DNA of 35,269 nt, taken from Candidatus Geothermincola primus (GTDB lineage: Bacteria; Actinomycetota; Geothermincolia; Geothermincolales; Geothermincolaceae). Location of the stretch: NCBI GenBank assembly GCA_015711725.1, contig JACVIX010000019.1, positions 1 to 35,269 on the forward strand, given 5' to 3'. Every line of letters begins with the position of its first letter. Position 1 is the first letter of the stretch. Under the pieces are notes generated by a model. That model did no database searches. It was not told the origin of the DNA and saw only the letters and a program-made list of their open reading frames with translations. The position numbers and the translations under genes were made by a program. This document shows positions 18,513 through 27,972 of the stretch, piece after piece.

Positions 18513-19007
18513 AGCACCAAGGTTACCCCTACTCCCTTGCACTATCTAAAGGATGTGTCCCTTTTTGTCCCTTATAATACGCGGTTCTGGCAAAAAGCCC
18601 ATTTGCCTGGCGTGCAAGACCATGCAATATCCCCTCACGGCTTCCCGAGAATAAAATAAATGCACGAACCAACCAGCTTCTCGGATAACGCAATGGCAAG
18701 CCACAACCCCAATGAACGGGCACGATATCGCGGGGTTTTCTATCCCTTAGAATTCGAGAGCTCTGCCAATTTACGGGCGTTTTTTCGCTTCGAGGCAGTC
18801 TTATGCGGCATGAGGAGGGTAAGTCTTTTTTCGTCGCGACCATTACGGATAACAAGATCATTAAAAATTGGAATGGATTTTTCGCTTCGTAACAATTCAG
18901 GATATCAGAAATCGGGCAAGTTTAGCGCCTTCGCTGTCAGGCGGTATGCCCTCAATCCCGCAAGCTTTGCGTATTCGCTGTATTCGGAAACCTGCAATTG
19001 GAGAAAT

Positions 19008-20174
19008 TTATGCCCTTCCCGATTTTGTCGCCTTTGTGCCTGTAGCGGCCCTGCTGGCACTACGCTTCGCTACTCTCTTTGCCGGCGTCGCCTTTTTTCT
19101 TGGTTGCGCGGAGCAGCGTTCTATCAGCCATTCAGCCACTTTAGGAGCCAATTCCTTTTGGGACTTGGAGCTTACGTAGATGCCTATATGTCCACCGGGA
19201 AAACTGTAAAGGGTCTTGTCCTCGCTCCCCACCAGATCGTTCAGCGGGATGGTGCTCGCTGGGGGAACGAGGTGGTCTTCCGTCGCGTAAATGTTTAAAA
19301 GGGGAACGGTTATGTTCTTCAGGTTCACCCTCCTTCCCCCGATTTCCAACTCGCCTTTTACCAGTTTGTTCTCCTGATATAAATCCTTAATGAACTTGCG
19401 ATAGGCCTCTCCCGCCTGGGCGGGGCTGTCGAAGATCCACTTTTCCATGCGCACGAAGTTAGCCACGGTAGCTGGGTCGTCCAGATTGTCCATCAAGCCC
19501 ACATACTTGTCAACCATCAATTGAAAGGGCTTGAGCATAAGAAACGCCACATTGAGGAATTCCCCGGGAATAATGCCCATCGCGTCCACCATCTTATCCA
19601 CGTCTAAATACTGACTCCACACGTTAAGCAAGCCATCGGTGGTATGAAAGTCGATGGGCGCCACCATGGTAATCAGATTGAGGATTTTCTCGGGATAGAG
19701 CGCGGTATAGATGGTGACGAAAGTTCCCCCCTGACAAACTCCTAAAAGGTTTATCCTATCATGACCCGTCTCTTTGCGCACGTAATCCACTGCGTCGTTT
19801 AAGTAGACATCGATATAGTCTTCCAGAGTGACATAGCGATCCCCATGGTCGGGATAGCCCCAGTCGATTATGTAGATGTCCAGCCCTTGGCCAAGAAGAT
19901 TGCGGATGAGGCTGCGATCGGACTGCAGGTCCATCATATATTGGCGATTAACCAGAGCATAGCAGATCAAAATGGGCACCGGGCAGATTATTTTCTTCCC
20001 AGGAAGGTAATGATATAGACGCATCTTATCTTCCTCAAAAACCAGCTCTTTGGGCGTGGGCTCCACGTCTATGTCGCTTAAGGTGGTGAGGGTCTCCATT
20101 CCCTTCACTACCTTGCGGGTGATGTCTTCCAACTCCCCAATGAAAAAGCCGGGATCCATGAATTCCCTGAGCAT
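19008..20174 (-). CDS. phaC: Class III poly(R)-hydroxyalkanoate synthase subunit PhaC, with basic C-terminal tail
   Basis: Lipase-like box GVCQGG, IIDWGYP, MVAPIDF, YATEDHLVPP, PGGHIG; paired with PhaE. Confidence 0.93.
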   Translation of the reverse strand: MLREFMDPGFFIGELEDITRKVVKGMETLTTLSDIDVEPTPKELVFEEDKMRLYHYLPGKKIICPVPILICYALVNRQYMMDLQSDRSLIRNLLGQGLDIYIIDWGYPDHGDRYVTLEDYIDVYLNDAVDYVRKETGHDRINLLGVCQGGTFVTIYTALYPEKILNLITMVAPIDFHTTDGLLNVWSQYLDVDKMVDAMGIIPGEFLNVAFLMLKPFQLMVDKYVGLMDNLDDPATVANFVRMEKWIFDSPAQAGEAYRKFIKDLYQENKLVKGELEIGGRRVNLKNITVPLLNIYATEDHLVPPASTIPLNDLVGSEDKTLYSFPGGHIGIYVSSKSQKELAPKVAEWLIERCSAQPRKKATPAKRVAKRSASRAATGTKATKSGRA

Positions 20175-20176
20175 AT

Positions 20177-21301
20177 CTATCCCACCCCCTCCCCGGATTC
20201 TTGCCGTGCAAGCAATTTCTCCAGCTCCTTTTTCTGCCTACGCACCTCTCTCTTCAATTCGTGAATGGTCTTGTAGAGATGGTTCATCTCCGAACGATTG
20301 GGGAAAGGCAGATCCTTGGCGATTTCCTCGATGAAAGTTTGGAGGCTGGATCGGAACTCCATACCTTTTTCCACCAGTTGTCCCAGGAGGCGAGAAAATT
20401 CCTCGGTGCGAAAGGTTTCCACATATACATCCTCATTGGTCTGCCACCATAAGCGGTAAAGATCCCTGAAGCTTTTCAGTTGCTCGCCCTCTCCCGAGGT
20501 CTGCATCTCAGCCAGCCTTTCCTGGAGTTTCTTAATGGCGACATCTCCCGCGCTCCCCAGAGAAGCGTAAAAATCTACCACCACCAGGTTGAATTCCATC
20601 AGGGAATCCAGCAGGCGATCGAATTTCTCCACCGCTTCCCGGTAATAGCCCATGGCGGGCACCCGCAACATCCTGCCCACGCTGCGTTCATACGCCCTCT
20701 TCCATTCCTCGGAAATCCCGGCTACTTGCTCCGGGGTCATCCTCTCGCCTTTCTGCCATCTTTTCAGCATGCTCTGGGAGAACTCCCACCAGGGCTCCCA
20801 GAAACGCATGACCGCCTCCGCCTCCATACGGGGGATCTCGCCAGAGTAAATCTCGGCGATCCATTGCCATGACTGGGGAAAGGCGACAGCGAAGATCTTT
20901 TTGATTATCTCCTCATACCCTCGCGACCATTCCTGGAACAGCTTTTCGTAAACCTCTGGCCCCATGGTTTCCTCTCCAGAAACCACATCTTGGAAACGCT
21001 GGAACAGATTCATCCACCAGGCGAATAGCTGCATGTATATATCCGCGCTGGAGAACATTTTAAGAAAAGTTTCTGGTCCCAAACCTTCAAGCGGGGGCGG
21101 GAATTTTTCCATGAGGTCTTTCATATAGGAAATCCATTGATTGTAGAGGTCCTCCGGGAGGGCCTCCATGGCAACCTTTTCCCCTTTCTTGCCCCAGTCA
21201 GCTATCTGGCTCCATCCCTTAACCCAATTTCTAAAAGCGTCAGCCTGCATCTCCGGCCATCTCTTCCATATCTCTAACCAAGGAGTGGACCCCGTTTCCA
21301 T
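20177..21301 (-). CDS. phaE: Class III PHA synthase subunit PhaE
   Basis: Trp-rich helical protein ending in a coiled coil (VRRQKKELEKLLAR), immediately upstream of PhaC (2-nt gap). Confidence 0.85.
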   Translation of the reverse strand: METGSTPWLEIWKRWPEMQADAFRNWVKGWSQIADWGKKGEKVAMEALPEDLYNQWISYMKDLMEKFPPPLEGLGPETFLKMFSSADIYMQLFAWWMNLFQRFQDVVSGEETMGPEVYEKLFQEWSRGYEEIIKKIFAVAFPQSWQWIAEIYSGEIPRMEAEAVMRFWEPWWEFSQSMLKRWQKGERMTPEQVAGISEEWKRAYERSVGRMLRVPAMGYYREAVEKFDRLLDSLMEFNLVVVDFYASLGSAGDVAIKKLQERLAEMQTSGEGEQLKSFRDLYRLWWQTNEDVYVETFRTEEFSRLLGQLVEKGMEFRSSLQTFIEEIAKDLPFPNRSEMNHLYKTIHELKREVRRQKKELEKLLARQESGEGVG

Positions 21302-21332
21302 CTCTCCGCCCCCCTCGCGATTTCCAATGCCT

Positions 21333-21593
21333 TTAGCCCGATCCTATTACCTCTTCCAGTTTACGCAGTCCTTCGTCCATGTTGCGTCGGAATTCTTCCC
21401 TGGACTTGCGCAGGGTCTCGAGCCAGTCGTTGAAAGCTTTTTCGCCCTCCTTCTGCAGGCTCTCGCTCTGCTCTAAAACCATCTTCCACATCTTGATCAT
21501 CTGCTCTTGAAGCGAATCCATGGCGTCCAGCGAGCCGCGAATGAAGGTGCGCATTCCTTCCAACATCATCTTCTGCATCATCTTGGTATCCAT
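21333..21593 (-). CDS. Phasin-like small helical protein
   Basis: 86 aa amphipathic helical, first gene of the phaE-phaC cluster; RBS ggaaaggag. Confidence 0.65.
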   Translation of the reverse strand: MDTKMMQKMMLEGMRTFIRGSLDAMDSLQEQMIKMWKMVLEQSESLQKEGEKAFNDWLETLRKSREEFRRNMDEGLRKLEEVIGSG

Positions 21594-22252
21594 ATTTATC
21601 TACTCCTTTCCTTCGTTAATACTTTTTCTTTATCTCTATTTCGCCAACTCTTTGTTTATTAATTTTCTTCCCCCGCGTTAGATTTATAAACATTTAGGCG
21701 CTCTTTTCCGGGTTACTTGTCACCTCCATTTAGCGTTATTTTATGCCAATAACCACCCACCTAGTATGGCACAAATCATGCTCGTATCTGATAGGCAGGC
21801 CAGATAGTCCCATCTTGTTCACATATAGGGGTGGCTATCCATCTCAATGCCGAATGCTAGCCGTTGAATAATTTGTTGTCCATTATTACTTTCTTTGAGC
21901 TACAGCTCATATGCGAAGTTTTATGAGAACTTCGGGGATCGCTGAGCTAAAAGATAATCGGCGCGCGATGAGACCATGCGGTCATGAAGAGGAGCTAACG
22001 AACCTATTTTTAATTTGCTCCAGAGAGCGGGCCAATTTTCGATGGCGCGCTATCTGGACGGCGAAAAGAGAGACGCGCCTCTTGAAAAATATTTAATATA
22101 AGTTGGAGGAAATGTCGATATTATAGGAAAATGCAAACATCAGAGCGGGTCGTAGCGAAAAATTCGGATTGGGCGCGGTCGCGGCCAATATCGCAACTTT
22201 TTCGCTTAGCAAAGCTTAATGGTGGAGAATTCTGGAAAAGGAGGCGATAATT

Positions 22253-23002
22253 ATGCCTTTTTGCACACGTTGCGGGAACCAGATAAGCGATCAGGCCATC
22301 TACTGTACATCCTGCGGAGCGGAAGTAAAGGCCTCGCCCTCACAACAGCCCCCTTCCGCTTACTTTCGGGCTCCTCCATCTGGGGGAGCACCTCTTTATC
22401 AGTCCACAGGATATCAGCCTCCACCCGCCCCCGGCACACCCTCCTACCCCGACGTTCCGCCAACCGGCGAAGCTCCATATTCTCCACCTCCCCCAGCTAA
22501 AAAGTCAAAAAAGGGTTGCGTGATAGCCCTGGTCATCACGCTGGTTGTCATTTTGGTAGGAGCGGGGCTCGCTGTGGCCTTGGGTTTTTGGGTATTTAAA
22601 GCGGACAAGGAGCCCGTGGAGCCCGTCGAAACGGTGGAGTCCGGGGAAACGGCGAAGATCGTGGAAACCGTGAATAAATTTATGGAGGCGTTAAACAAAG
22701 GGGACACGGATACGGCATGGAACATGCTCTATTCCAACTCTCCGTTTAGGTGGTATTATAGCATGAGTAAGGAGCAATTCGATGCCTATGTGGTAAAGCC
22801 CTGTATAAACTACTTTTCTTCCTGGAACGCCTACGACTGCAGCGTGTCCGAAGACACCGCCAACGTGAAAACGAAGATGACGCCGCGAACAGGGGATCAA
22901 TACGAAATGACTATCATTCTTAACAAACAAGATGGAGATTGGAAGGTCTTCGACATGCTTTACGATTACGAGATGGAACGCCGAAAAGGGCACACCCTTT
23001 AA
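22253..23002 (+). CDS. Zinc-ribbon membrane protein with Pro-rich linker, one TM helix and an extracytoplasmic NTF2/DUF4878-like domain
   Basis: MPFCTRCGNQISDQAIYCTSCGAE, Pro-rich segment, KKGCVIALVITLVVILVGAGLAVAL, then VNKFMEALNKGDTDTAWNML...; RBS aaaggaggc. Confidence 0.85.
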   Translation: MPFCTRCGNQISDQAIYCTSCGAEVKASPSQQPPSAYFRAPPSGGAPLYQSTGYQPPPAPGTPSYPDVPPTGEAPYSPPPPAKKSKKGCVIALVITLVVILVGAGLAVALGFWVFKADKEPVEPVETVESGETAKIVETVNKFMEALNKGDTDTAWNMLYSNSPFRWYYSMSKEQFDAYVVKPCINYFSSWNAYDCSVSEDTANVKTKMTPRTGDQYEMTIILNKQDGDWKVFDMLYDYEMERRKGHTL

Positions 23003-23159
23003 TATTCTCCGGTATTTACATTTGAACCACCTGTTTGACCGGCTTCCCCCATGCTTAAATTGGTCGTTTGGAACGGGCATTTCCGCACTATAAAAACGGA
23101 TGTTACAATTTTGTTAAATTTATAAAGGTTTGATAAAGGACCATCGAAATTATTTAATG

Positions 23160-23253
23160 AGGCGAGTGCAAGACCCACCATTGATAATCCTCCAAGGATT
23201 GGGAGGGTAGCTGACAAGGGAAGGGATGCAAGCAGGATCTTCTGCACTCGCCT
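23160..23253. repeat. 94-nt element bounded by a perfect 11-bp inverted repeat AGGCGAGTGCA / TGCACTCGCCT
   Basis: Arms at 23160-23170 and 23243-23253; internal AATCC-TCCAA-GGATT hairpin at 23186-23200. Confidence 0.75.
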
Positions 23254-23290
23254 TATTCCTTTATAGAGAAAAAGCCAATTCAATTTGGTT

Positions 23291-23444
23291 ATTTCAAGCG
23301 TCTTTTTTACCTCAAACCAGCACGTAACAAGAGAGTTCACGCGTCCAACAGCGCTTAGTTCATGAAAAATTTCAAGCGTCTTTTTTACCTCAAACCAGCA
23401 CGTAACAAGAGAGTTCACGCGTCCAACAGCGCTTAGTTCATGAA
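23291..23444. repeat. Perfect tandem direct repeat, 76 bp, period 78
   Basis: ATTTCAAGCGTCTTTTTTACCTCAAACCAGCACGTAACAAGAGAGTTCACGCGTCCAACAGCGCTTAGTTCATGAA at 23291-23366 and 23369-23444. Confidence 0.95.
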
Positions 23445-23499
23445 GAGATTGTCTGATCGCTTTTAGGTGAAAAAAGATAGAGTATACCTTAAATTGCCT

Positions 23500-24270
23500 T
23501 TATGAAAAATCGCCTTTTGGCTTTCGCACCTCACCGGTTTTCTGGAATAGGGAAACCAGGCTGGATCCCCAGGGAAGATCAAAATGTCGCAGAATAACGT
23601 ACTCCAGCCGGTTGAGAATAGAAAGCGCCGTCTCACTAGCTGGATAAGCGGTCTCCATATCCTGGATCCACCTTCCATTCCCCCTAACCAAGTCTCCCTT
23701 TCTTATATAGAAACGAATCAAAGGGTGAGCCAGGCTGATATAGTGGCTGCAGCGCAGCGCGCGAAGTCCATTTTTTAAGCCCAGTTCCCTCATTTCTTTA
23801 ACCGTGTAACGTCTCAGATGGCCGCTTACGCAATCGAAAGAGCTATAGAGACGGGGATTGGCGGGAACGGTCAATAAGAGAAACCCATGTGGCTTGGTTA
23901 CCCTGGCCAATTCCTGAAAAGCTACAGTGTCCAGTGGAATATGTTCCAGCACATCCAGGCAAGTCACCAGATCATAGGAGCAATCGGGATAAGGAAGCTC
24001 GCATATGTCCGCGATCCGCACGTCACCGCAACCCCGGGAACGACAGTAGCGAATAGCTTCCTCGGCGCAATCGCATCCACTAACCTCTCCATATTTTTCC
24101 AAAAAAACCAGGTTTCCCCCTGTTCCGCAGCCCACGTCCAGTATCTTAGCGCCTTGAGGGAGACGAACCCCTCCAAGAACCCGCGACAAGACCGCCCTTC
24201 TGCTCCGGAACCACCAGTGCATATCTTCCTTTGAATAGATACTCTTATATGCCTCGTCTCTCAATTTCAT
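23500..24270 (-). CDS. Class I SAM-dependent methyltransferase
   Basis: ILDVGCGTGGNLVFLEKYGEVSGCDCAEEAI, YDLVTCLDVLEHI. Confidence 0.92.
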   Translation of the reverse strand: MKLRDEAYKSIYSKEDMHWWFRSRRAVLSRVLGGVRLPQGAKILDVGCGTGGNLVFLEKYGEVSGCDCAEEAIRYCRSRGCGDVRIADICELPYPDCSYDLVTCLDVLEHIPLDTVAFQELARVTKPHGFLLLTVPANPRLYSSFDCVSGHLRRYTVKEMRELGLKNGLRALRCSHYISLAHPLIRFYIRKGDLVRGNGRWIQDMETAYPASETALSILNRLEYVILRHFDLPWGSSLVSLFQKTGEVRKPKGDFS

Positions 24271-24901
24271 CTCATATCACCGCGAGGGCCTCCGATGCCG
24301 CCATTCCATTGAACTCGACCCAGGGTATGTCTTTGCCGTTTTCCTCGACTGTTCCGACTTTCCCATTACCCCATATTCCTCATTGATTATGAATGTCTAC
24401 CTCGTAAACATCTCTCTTCGCAACCGGTTAAAAACGTGATTGATTTAAGCAATCTCAATTACCCTTATTGGCAATATGTTCTTATACGATATTAAAAACA
24501 TACTTTTGATAGAATTGATTCTTTTAACTCAACTATTTTAATTAAATATTCATCCTATCCCTATGCTATATGAAAAATCATTCATGAACCAGCCCGCGGA
24601 ACCAAGCATGCCAACGTTGTCGAGGCTAACGATAAGAATTAACACGCAGAACAAATTGGAGATGCCTGGACGAGGGCGTTTTCACAAGGACAAGGAGTGA
24701 TAAACAGAAGATGTCTTTCCCATCCATGATAAGTTTTTGATGAAACGGTAGAGGTTGACAAGGGGAAACATTCTTTAAAGATATGGATAATTTAAAGAGG
24801 TCGCGGAGCCGAGGAAATAATCGCGATATGGCTGTAACGATAAAGATACGGCATAAGGAGAAAAAACTTGTCGCCGTCTCTCATCTGACAAATATTGACG
24901 G

Positions 24902-25029
24902 TTTCGCTAAACGGATCTTTTTTAATCTGTAAAACATTTTCACGGAGTTTCGCGGGGAACGTCGGGTATGGACTATATCGCTAAACGGCTTTTTAGTCTG
25001 TATAAGCATTCTCACGGAGCTTCGCGGGG
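24902..25029. repeat. Two-copy imperfect direct repeat (about 54 nt, offset about 74) with internal hairpin, non-coding
   Basis: TCGCTAAACGGatCTTTTTTAaTCTGTAaaaCATTtTCACGGAGtTTCGCGGGG versus TCGCTAAACGGCTTTTTAGTCTGTATAAGCATTCTCACGGAGCTTCGCGGGG. Confidence 0.85.
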
Positions 25030-25313
25030 CATGTTCACTGAGCATGGAGGGATTTGAAAATAGACATCCTCACATAAACAAAGTGCTGGCGAAGCAATAA
25101 GTTAATTATTTACAACTCCCCACACAATAATCTAACCCCTCCAACTACCGACGGCGCTTCCTGGAGAGGGTCCCCATCGCATCCGCCAAGATACAATGCC
25201 GATACCATCGCAAAATAACATATCGCAGTCGTGATCCAAGGTCGTTCACACAGCCCTTCAACATTACGTAAAAACACTCACATTGTCTTCAAAAAATTCA
25301 ACTGGTTCTAGCG

Positions 25314-25667
25314 TCACTGTAGTTTATGGCCCTTGGAGCAGACCGCTTTGGGAGGATTGCCCTCCAGGCTGTAAGTGCCTCCGGCCGGTTCCACAGGCAC
25401 GCTACGCAGAAAGGTGGGAACTAGATCATTTATGCTCTTAGGGTAGCTGCCGTTCTGAGTGAAATAGGTTTGCACAGCGCCGTCGATGGTCCTTAAGTTT
25501 GCTTGGCAGACCCGCTCCACATTCTCCCCGCCTATCGCGCCGCTGTTGCCTTCCCAATCCTTAGATTCCCCACCTTTGGACCCGCACCCCACTGCTAAGC
25601 ACGCCGCCAGCAGGAAGAAGAGAAGAGTCGCCATAATGACGAGAACATTATAACGCTTTCTTTTCAT
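25314..25667 (-). CDS. Lipoprotein with a pseudopilin (GspG/ComGC)-like periplasmic domain
   Basis: Lipobox LAVGC; CQANLRTIDGAVQTYFTQNGSYPKSINDLVPTFLRSVPVEPAGGTYSLEG resembles the pseudopilin globular part. Start re-set to MKRKRYN with ggagatgg RBS. Confidence 0.75.
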   Translation of the reverse strand: MKRKRYNVLVIMATLLFFLLAACLAVGCGSKGGESKDWEGNSGAIGGENVERVCQANLRTIDGAVQTYFTQNGSYPKSINDLVPTFLRSVPVEPAGGTYSLEGNPPKAVCSKGHKLQ

Positions 25668-26146
25668 CTCCATCTCCTTTCTTTTACGTCCCAACCATGC
25701 TTTCTTTATATCGGCATGAAAACATCTAAGCAGAACCTTTAAAAAAGGCGCGCTTTCTCCGGAGAATAAAGACGCCCAACATACATGGCGGTTCGGGCTC
25801 AGGGAAGAGGAGGTTGGATTTTGAGAATAAGAGCTGAGATCGATCGTCGTCCAGAACCATCATTAATAAACGGAGTATTGTTATCTCCAGCTGATTAAAT
25901 TTATGGGAATGTTCATTTAGGGGTAATGGATAAACTGCTAGACAACCGTGATAAAATACATATAGTTTATAAAAATCTTGCGAAAGGGAATAAGTATACT
26001 AAAGCTCCAATTCTAACAACATCACAGCACCCATCGAGCCATAACGCAACGAAGCACCGATTTGGCAAAGTAAAGCAAGGACGAGGCGGACATGTAAACG
26101 CATTCTTCCGCGGGTAAGGACCGTGACTAGTGAAAAGGAGGAAGAT

Positions 26147-27871
26147 ATGGAGAAAATCTATAAGGCCTGGCCCAAAGGAGTCTTCAAGCAACTCTCTTAT
26201 CCCGAGATTCCCGTGTTTCAGCTTCTGCGTTCCGCCACCCTGCAGTGGCCTTGGCGCAACGCCATCATCTTCGCCGGGATGGAGGTCACTTACCAAGAGC
26301 TAGACCAGCTCTCCGACCGCTTCGCCACTGCCTTGGCCGACCTAGGGGTGAAAAAAGGAGACCGGGTTGCCGTTCACTTGCCCAACTGCACCCAGTTCGC
26401 CATCGCCTATTACGGATTGCTCAAAGCGGGAGCGGTTTTTGTCCCCATGAGCCCACTGCTGGCAGAGAGGGAGTTCGTCTTCCAGTTGAATGATTCAGGA
26501 GCGGAGACCTATATTGGATTGGACATTCTCTCCGCCATGCCCAAAGAAGCGCTTCCTAAAACCCCAGTTAAAAACGTTATCCTCACCAGCTTGGCTGACT
26601 GTTATCCTCCCGTCTCCGCGCCGGCCAAGATGCTCTCCAAAACCCCCTTCGAAGAGGGAATAATCGACTTCTGCGACCTGCTGGCCAAGTACCCACCAGA
26701 ACCACCCCAGATCGACTTCAACGTAAAAGAGGATCTTGCCCACATAGCTTATACCGGAGGCACCACCGGCACCCCCAAAGGGGTTATGCTCACTCACTAC
26801 AACGTGGTGGTGAACTGCTGCCAGTTCGCTTACTGGTTCGCGGGCGGGGACGTGCTCTACGAGGACGGAAAATTGGGCATAAAAAGGATGGAGGGGGATT
26901 CCGACGAGGACCATCCCATCGGGCGAGGAACGGAAATATCCCTGATCGTAGTCCCCTGGTTCCACGCGATGGGATCGGTAGGGTACCTCTCCATGCAGCT
27001 TTTGGGCGGAAACACACTAGTGGTGTTCCCCCGATTCGAGCCCACGGAGTACCTCCAGGCTATCCCCAAATACCGCGCTACCGTCTTTGGCGGGGCGCCC
27101 CAGCTCTTCGTTCCCCTGGTGGAAAACCCTATCTTCAAGGAGATAGACATGTCGGATATCCGTCTGGTGGCATCGGGAGCCGCGCCCATACCTCTCTATC
27201 TTCTGGAAGCGATGCAGGAGAAGATACCCGGTGTGGTGGTGGAGGCTTATGGGCTTACCGAGGTGACCATGGGCTGCACCTCCAATCCCCCCAGCCGGGA
27301 GGGATTCCGCCTGGGTTCGGTAGGCCTGCCTATGCAGGACACGGAGATTAAAATCGTGGACCCGGAGAACTACGAAAAAGAATTGCCCATTGGTGAAGTG
27401 GGGGAGATCTGCGTGAAAGGCCCCCAAGTAATGGTAGGCTACTGGAACAAGCCGGAGGAGACCGCTGCGGTGCTCAAAGAGGACGGCTGGTTGCTCACCG
27501 GGGATATCGGCAAATTCGACGAAGACGGATACCTTTACATCGTGGATCGTAAGAAGGACATGCTCATCTACAAGGGATACAATGTTTATCCCCGGGACCT
27601 GGAGGACGTTATCAACTCACATCCGGCGGTAGCCCAGTCGGCGGTGGTGGGAAAATACGATGATCGTTACGGCGACATCCCCATCGCCTTCGTGCAGTTA
27701 AGTCCAGGCGCGCAAGCCACCGAGGAGGAGATTCTGGAATTCGCCAACTCTCAGCTGGCGGCGTATAAGAAGATTCGCCTGGTCAAAATCTTGGAAGAGC
27801 TACCCGCCAGCGCCGCGGGCAAAATCCTGCGCCGTGAACTGCGTGACCAAGCGCAATCTTTCGAGTTGTAG
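26147..27871 (+). CDS. AMP-dependent acyl-CoA synthetase (fatty-acid-CoA ligase family)
   Basis: AYTGGTTGTPKGVMLTHYN, AYGLTEVTMG, LLTGDIGKFDEDGYLYIVDRKKDMLIYKGYNVYPRDLE, GKILRRELR; aaaggagga RBS before ATG 26147. Confidence 0.94.
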   Translation: MEKIYKAWPKGVFKQLSYPEIPVFQLLRSATLQWPWRNAIIFAGMEVTYQELDQLSDRFATALADLGVKKGDRVAVHLPNCTQFAIAYYGLLKAGAVFVPMSPLLAEREFVFQLNDSGAETYIGLDILSAMPKEALPKTPVKNVILTSLADCYPPVSAPAKMLSKTPFEEGIIDFCDLLAKYPPEPPQIDFNVKEDLAHIAYTGGTTGTPKGVMLTHYNVVVNCCQFAYWFAGGDVLYEDGKLGIKRMEGDSDEDHPIGRGTEISLIVVPWFHAMGSVGYLSMQLLGGNTLVVFPRFEPTEYLQAIPKYRATVFGGAPQLFVPLVENPIFKEIDMSDIRLVASGAAPIPLYLLEAMQEKIPGVVVEAYGLTEVTMGCTSNPPSREGFRLGSVGLPMQDTEIKIVDPENYEKELPIGEVGEICVKGPQVMVGYWNKPEETAAVLKEDGWLLTGDIGKFDEDGYLYIVDRKKDMLIYKGYNVYPRDLEDVINSHPAVAQSAVVGKYDDRYGDIPIAFVQLSPGAQATEEEILEFANSQLAAYKKIRLVKILEELPASAAGKILRRELRDQAQSFEL

Positions 27872-27942
27872 GAAAATAGGGATAACCAAAGAACAAATGT
27901 AGCGATAAATTAAGTCCTGTAGGTAATCGCTGGAAAAACAAG

Positions 27943-27972
27943 AGGGCGAGCCCAAGGGTTCGTCCTTTTTTC
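27943..27972 (+). terminator. Rho-independent terminator after the acyl-CoA ligase
   Basis: GGGCGAGCCC-AA-GGGTTCGTCC (G-U pairs) then TTTTTTCCTT. Confidence 0.75.

Noticed and set aside
18660-19298. 212-aa plus-strand ORF overlapping the phaC 3' end
   Set aside because: Antisense overlap with phaC; no motif or credible RBS; Arg/Ser/Phe-rich shadow composition.
22999-23418. Minus-strand 139-aa ORF over the 78-bp repeat and inverted repeat
   Set aside because: No RBS or family match, and its length depends on the tandem duplication; kept only as an alternative reading in the findings.
23291-23444. Possible integron attC site (GTCCAAC matches RYYYAAC)
   Set aside because: No matching GTTRRRY partner at the opposite end of a palindromic stem, and no integrase nearby.
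26495-27427. Several minus-strand ORFs of 75-156 aa
   Set aside because: Antisense shadows of the acyl-CoA synthetase CDS.
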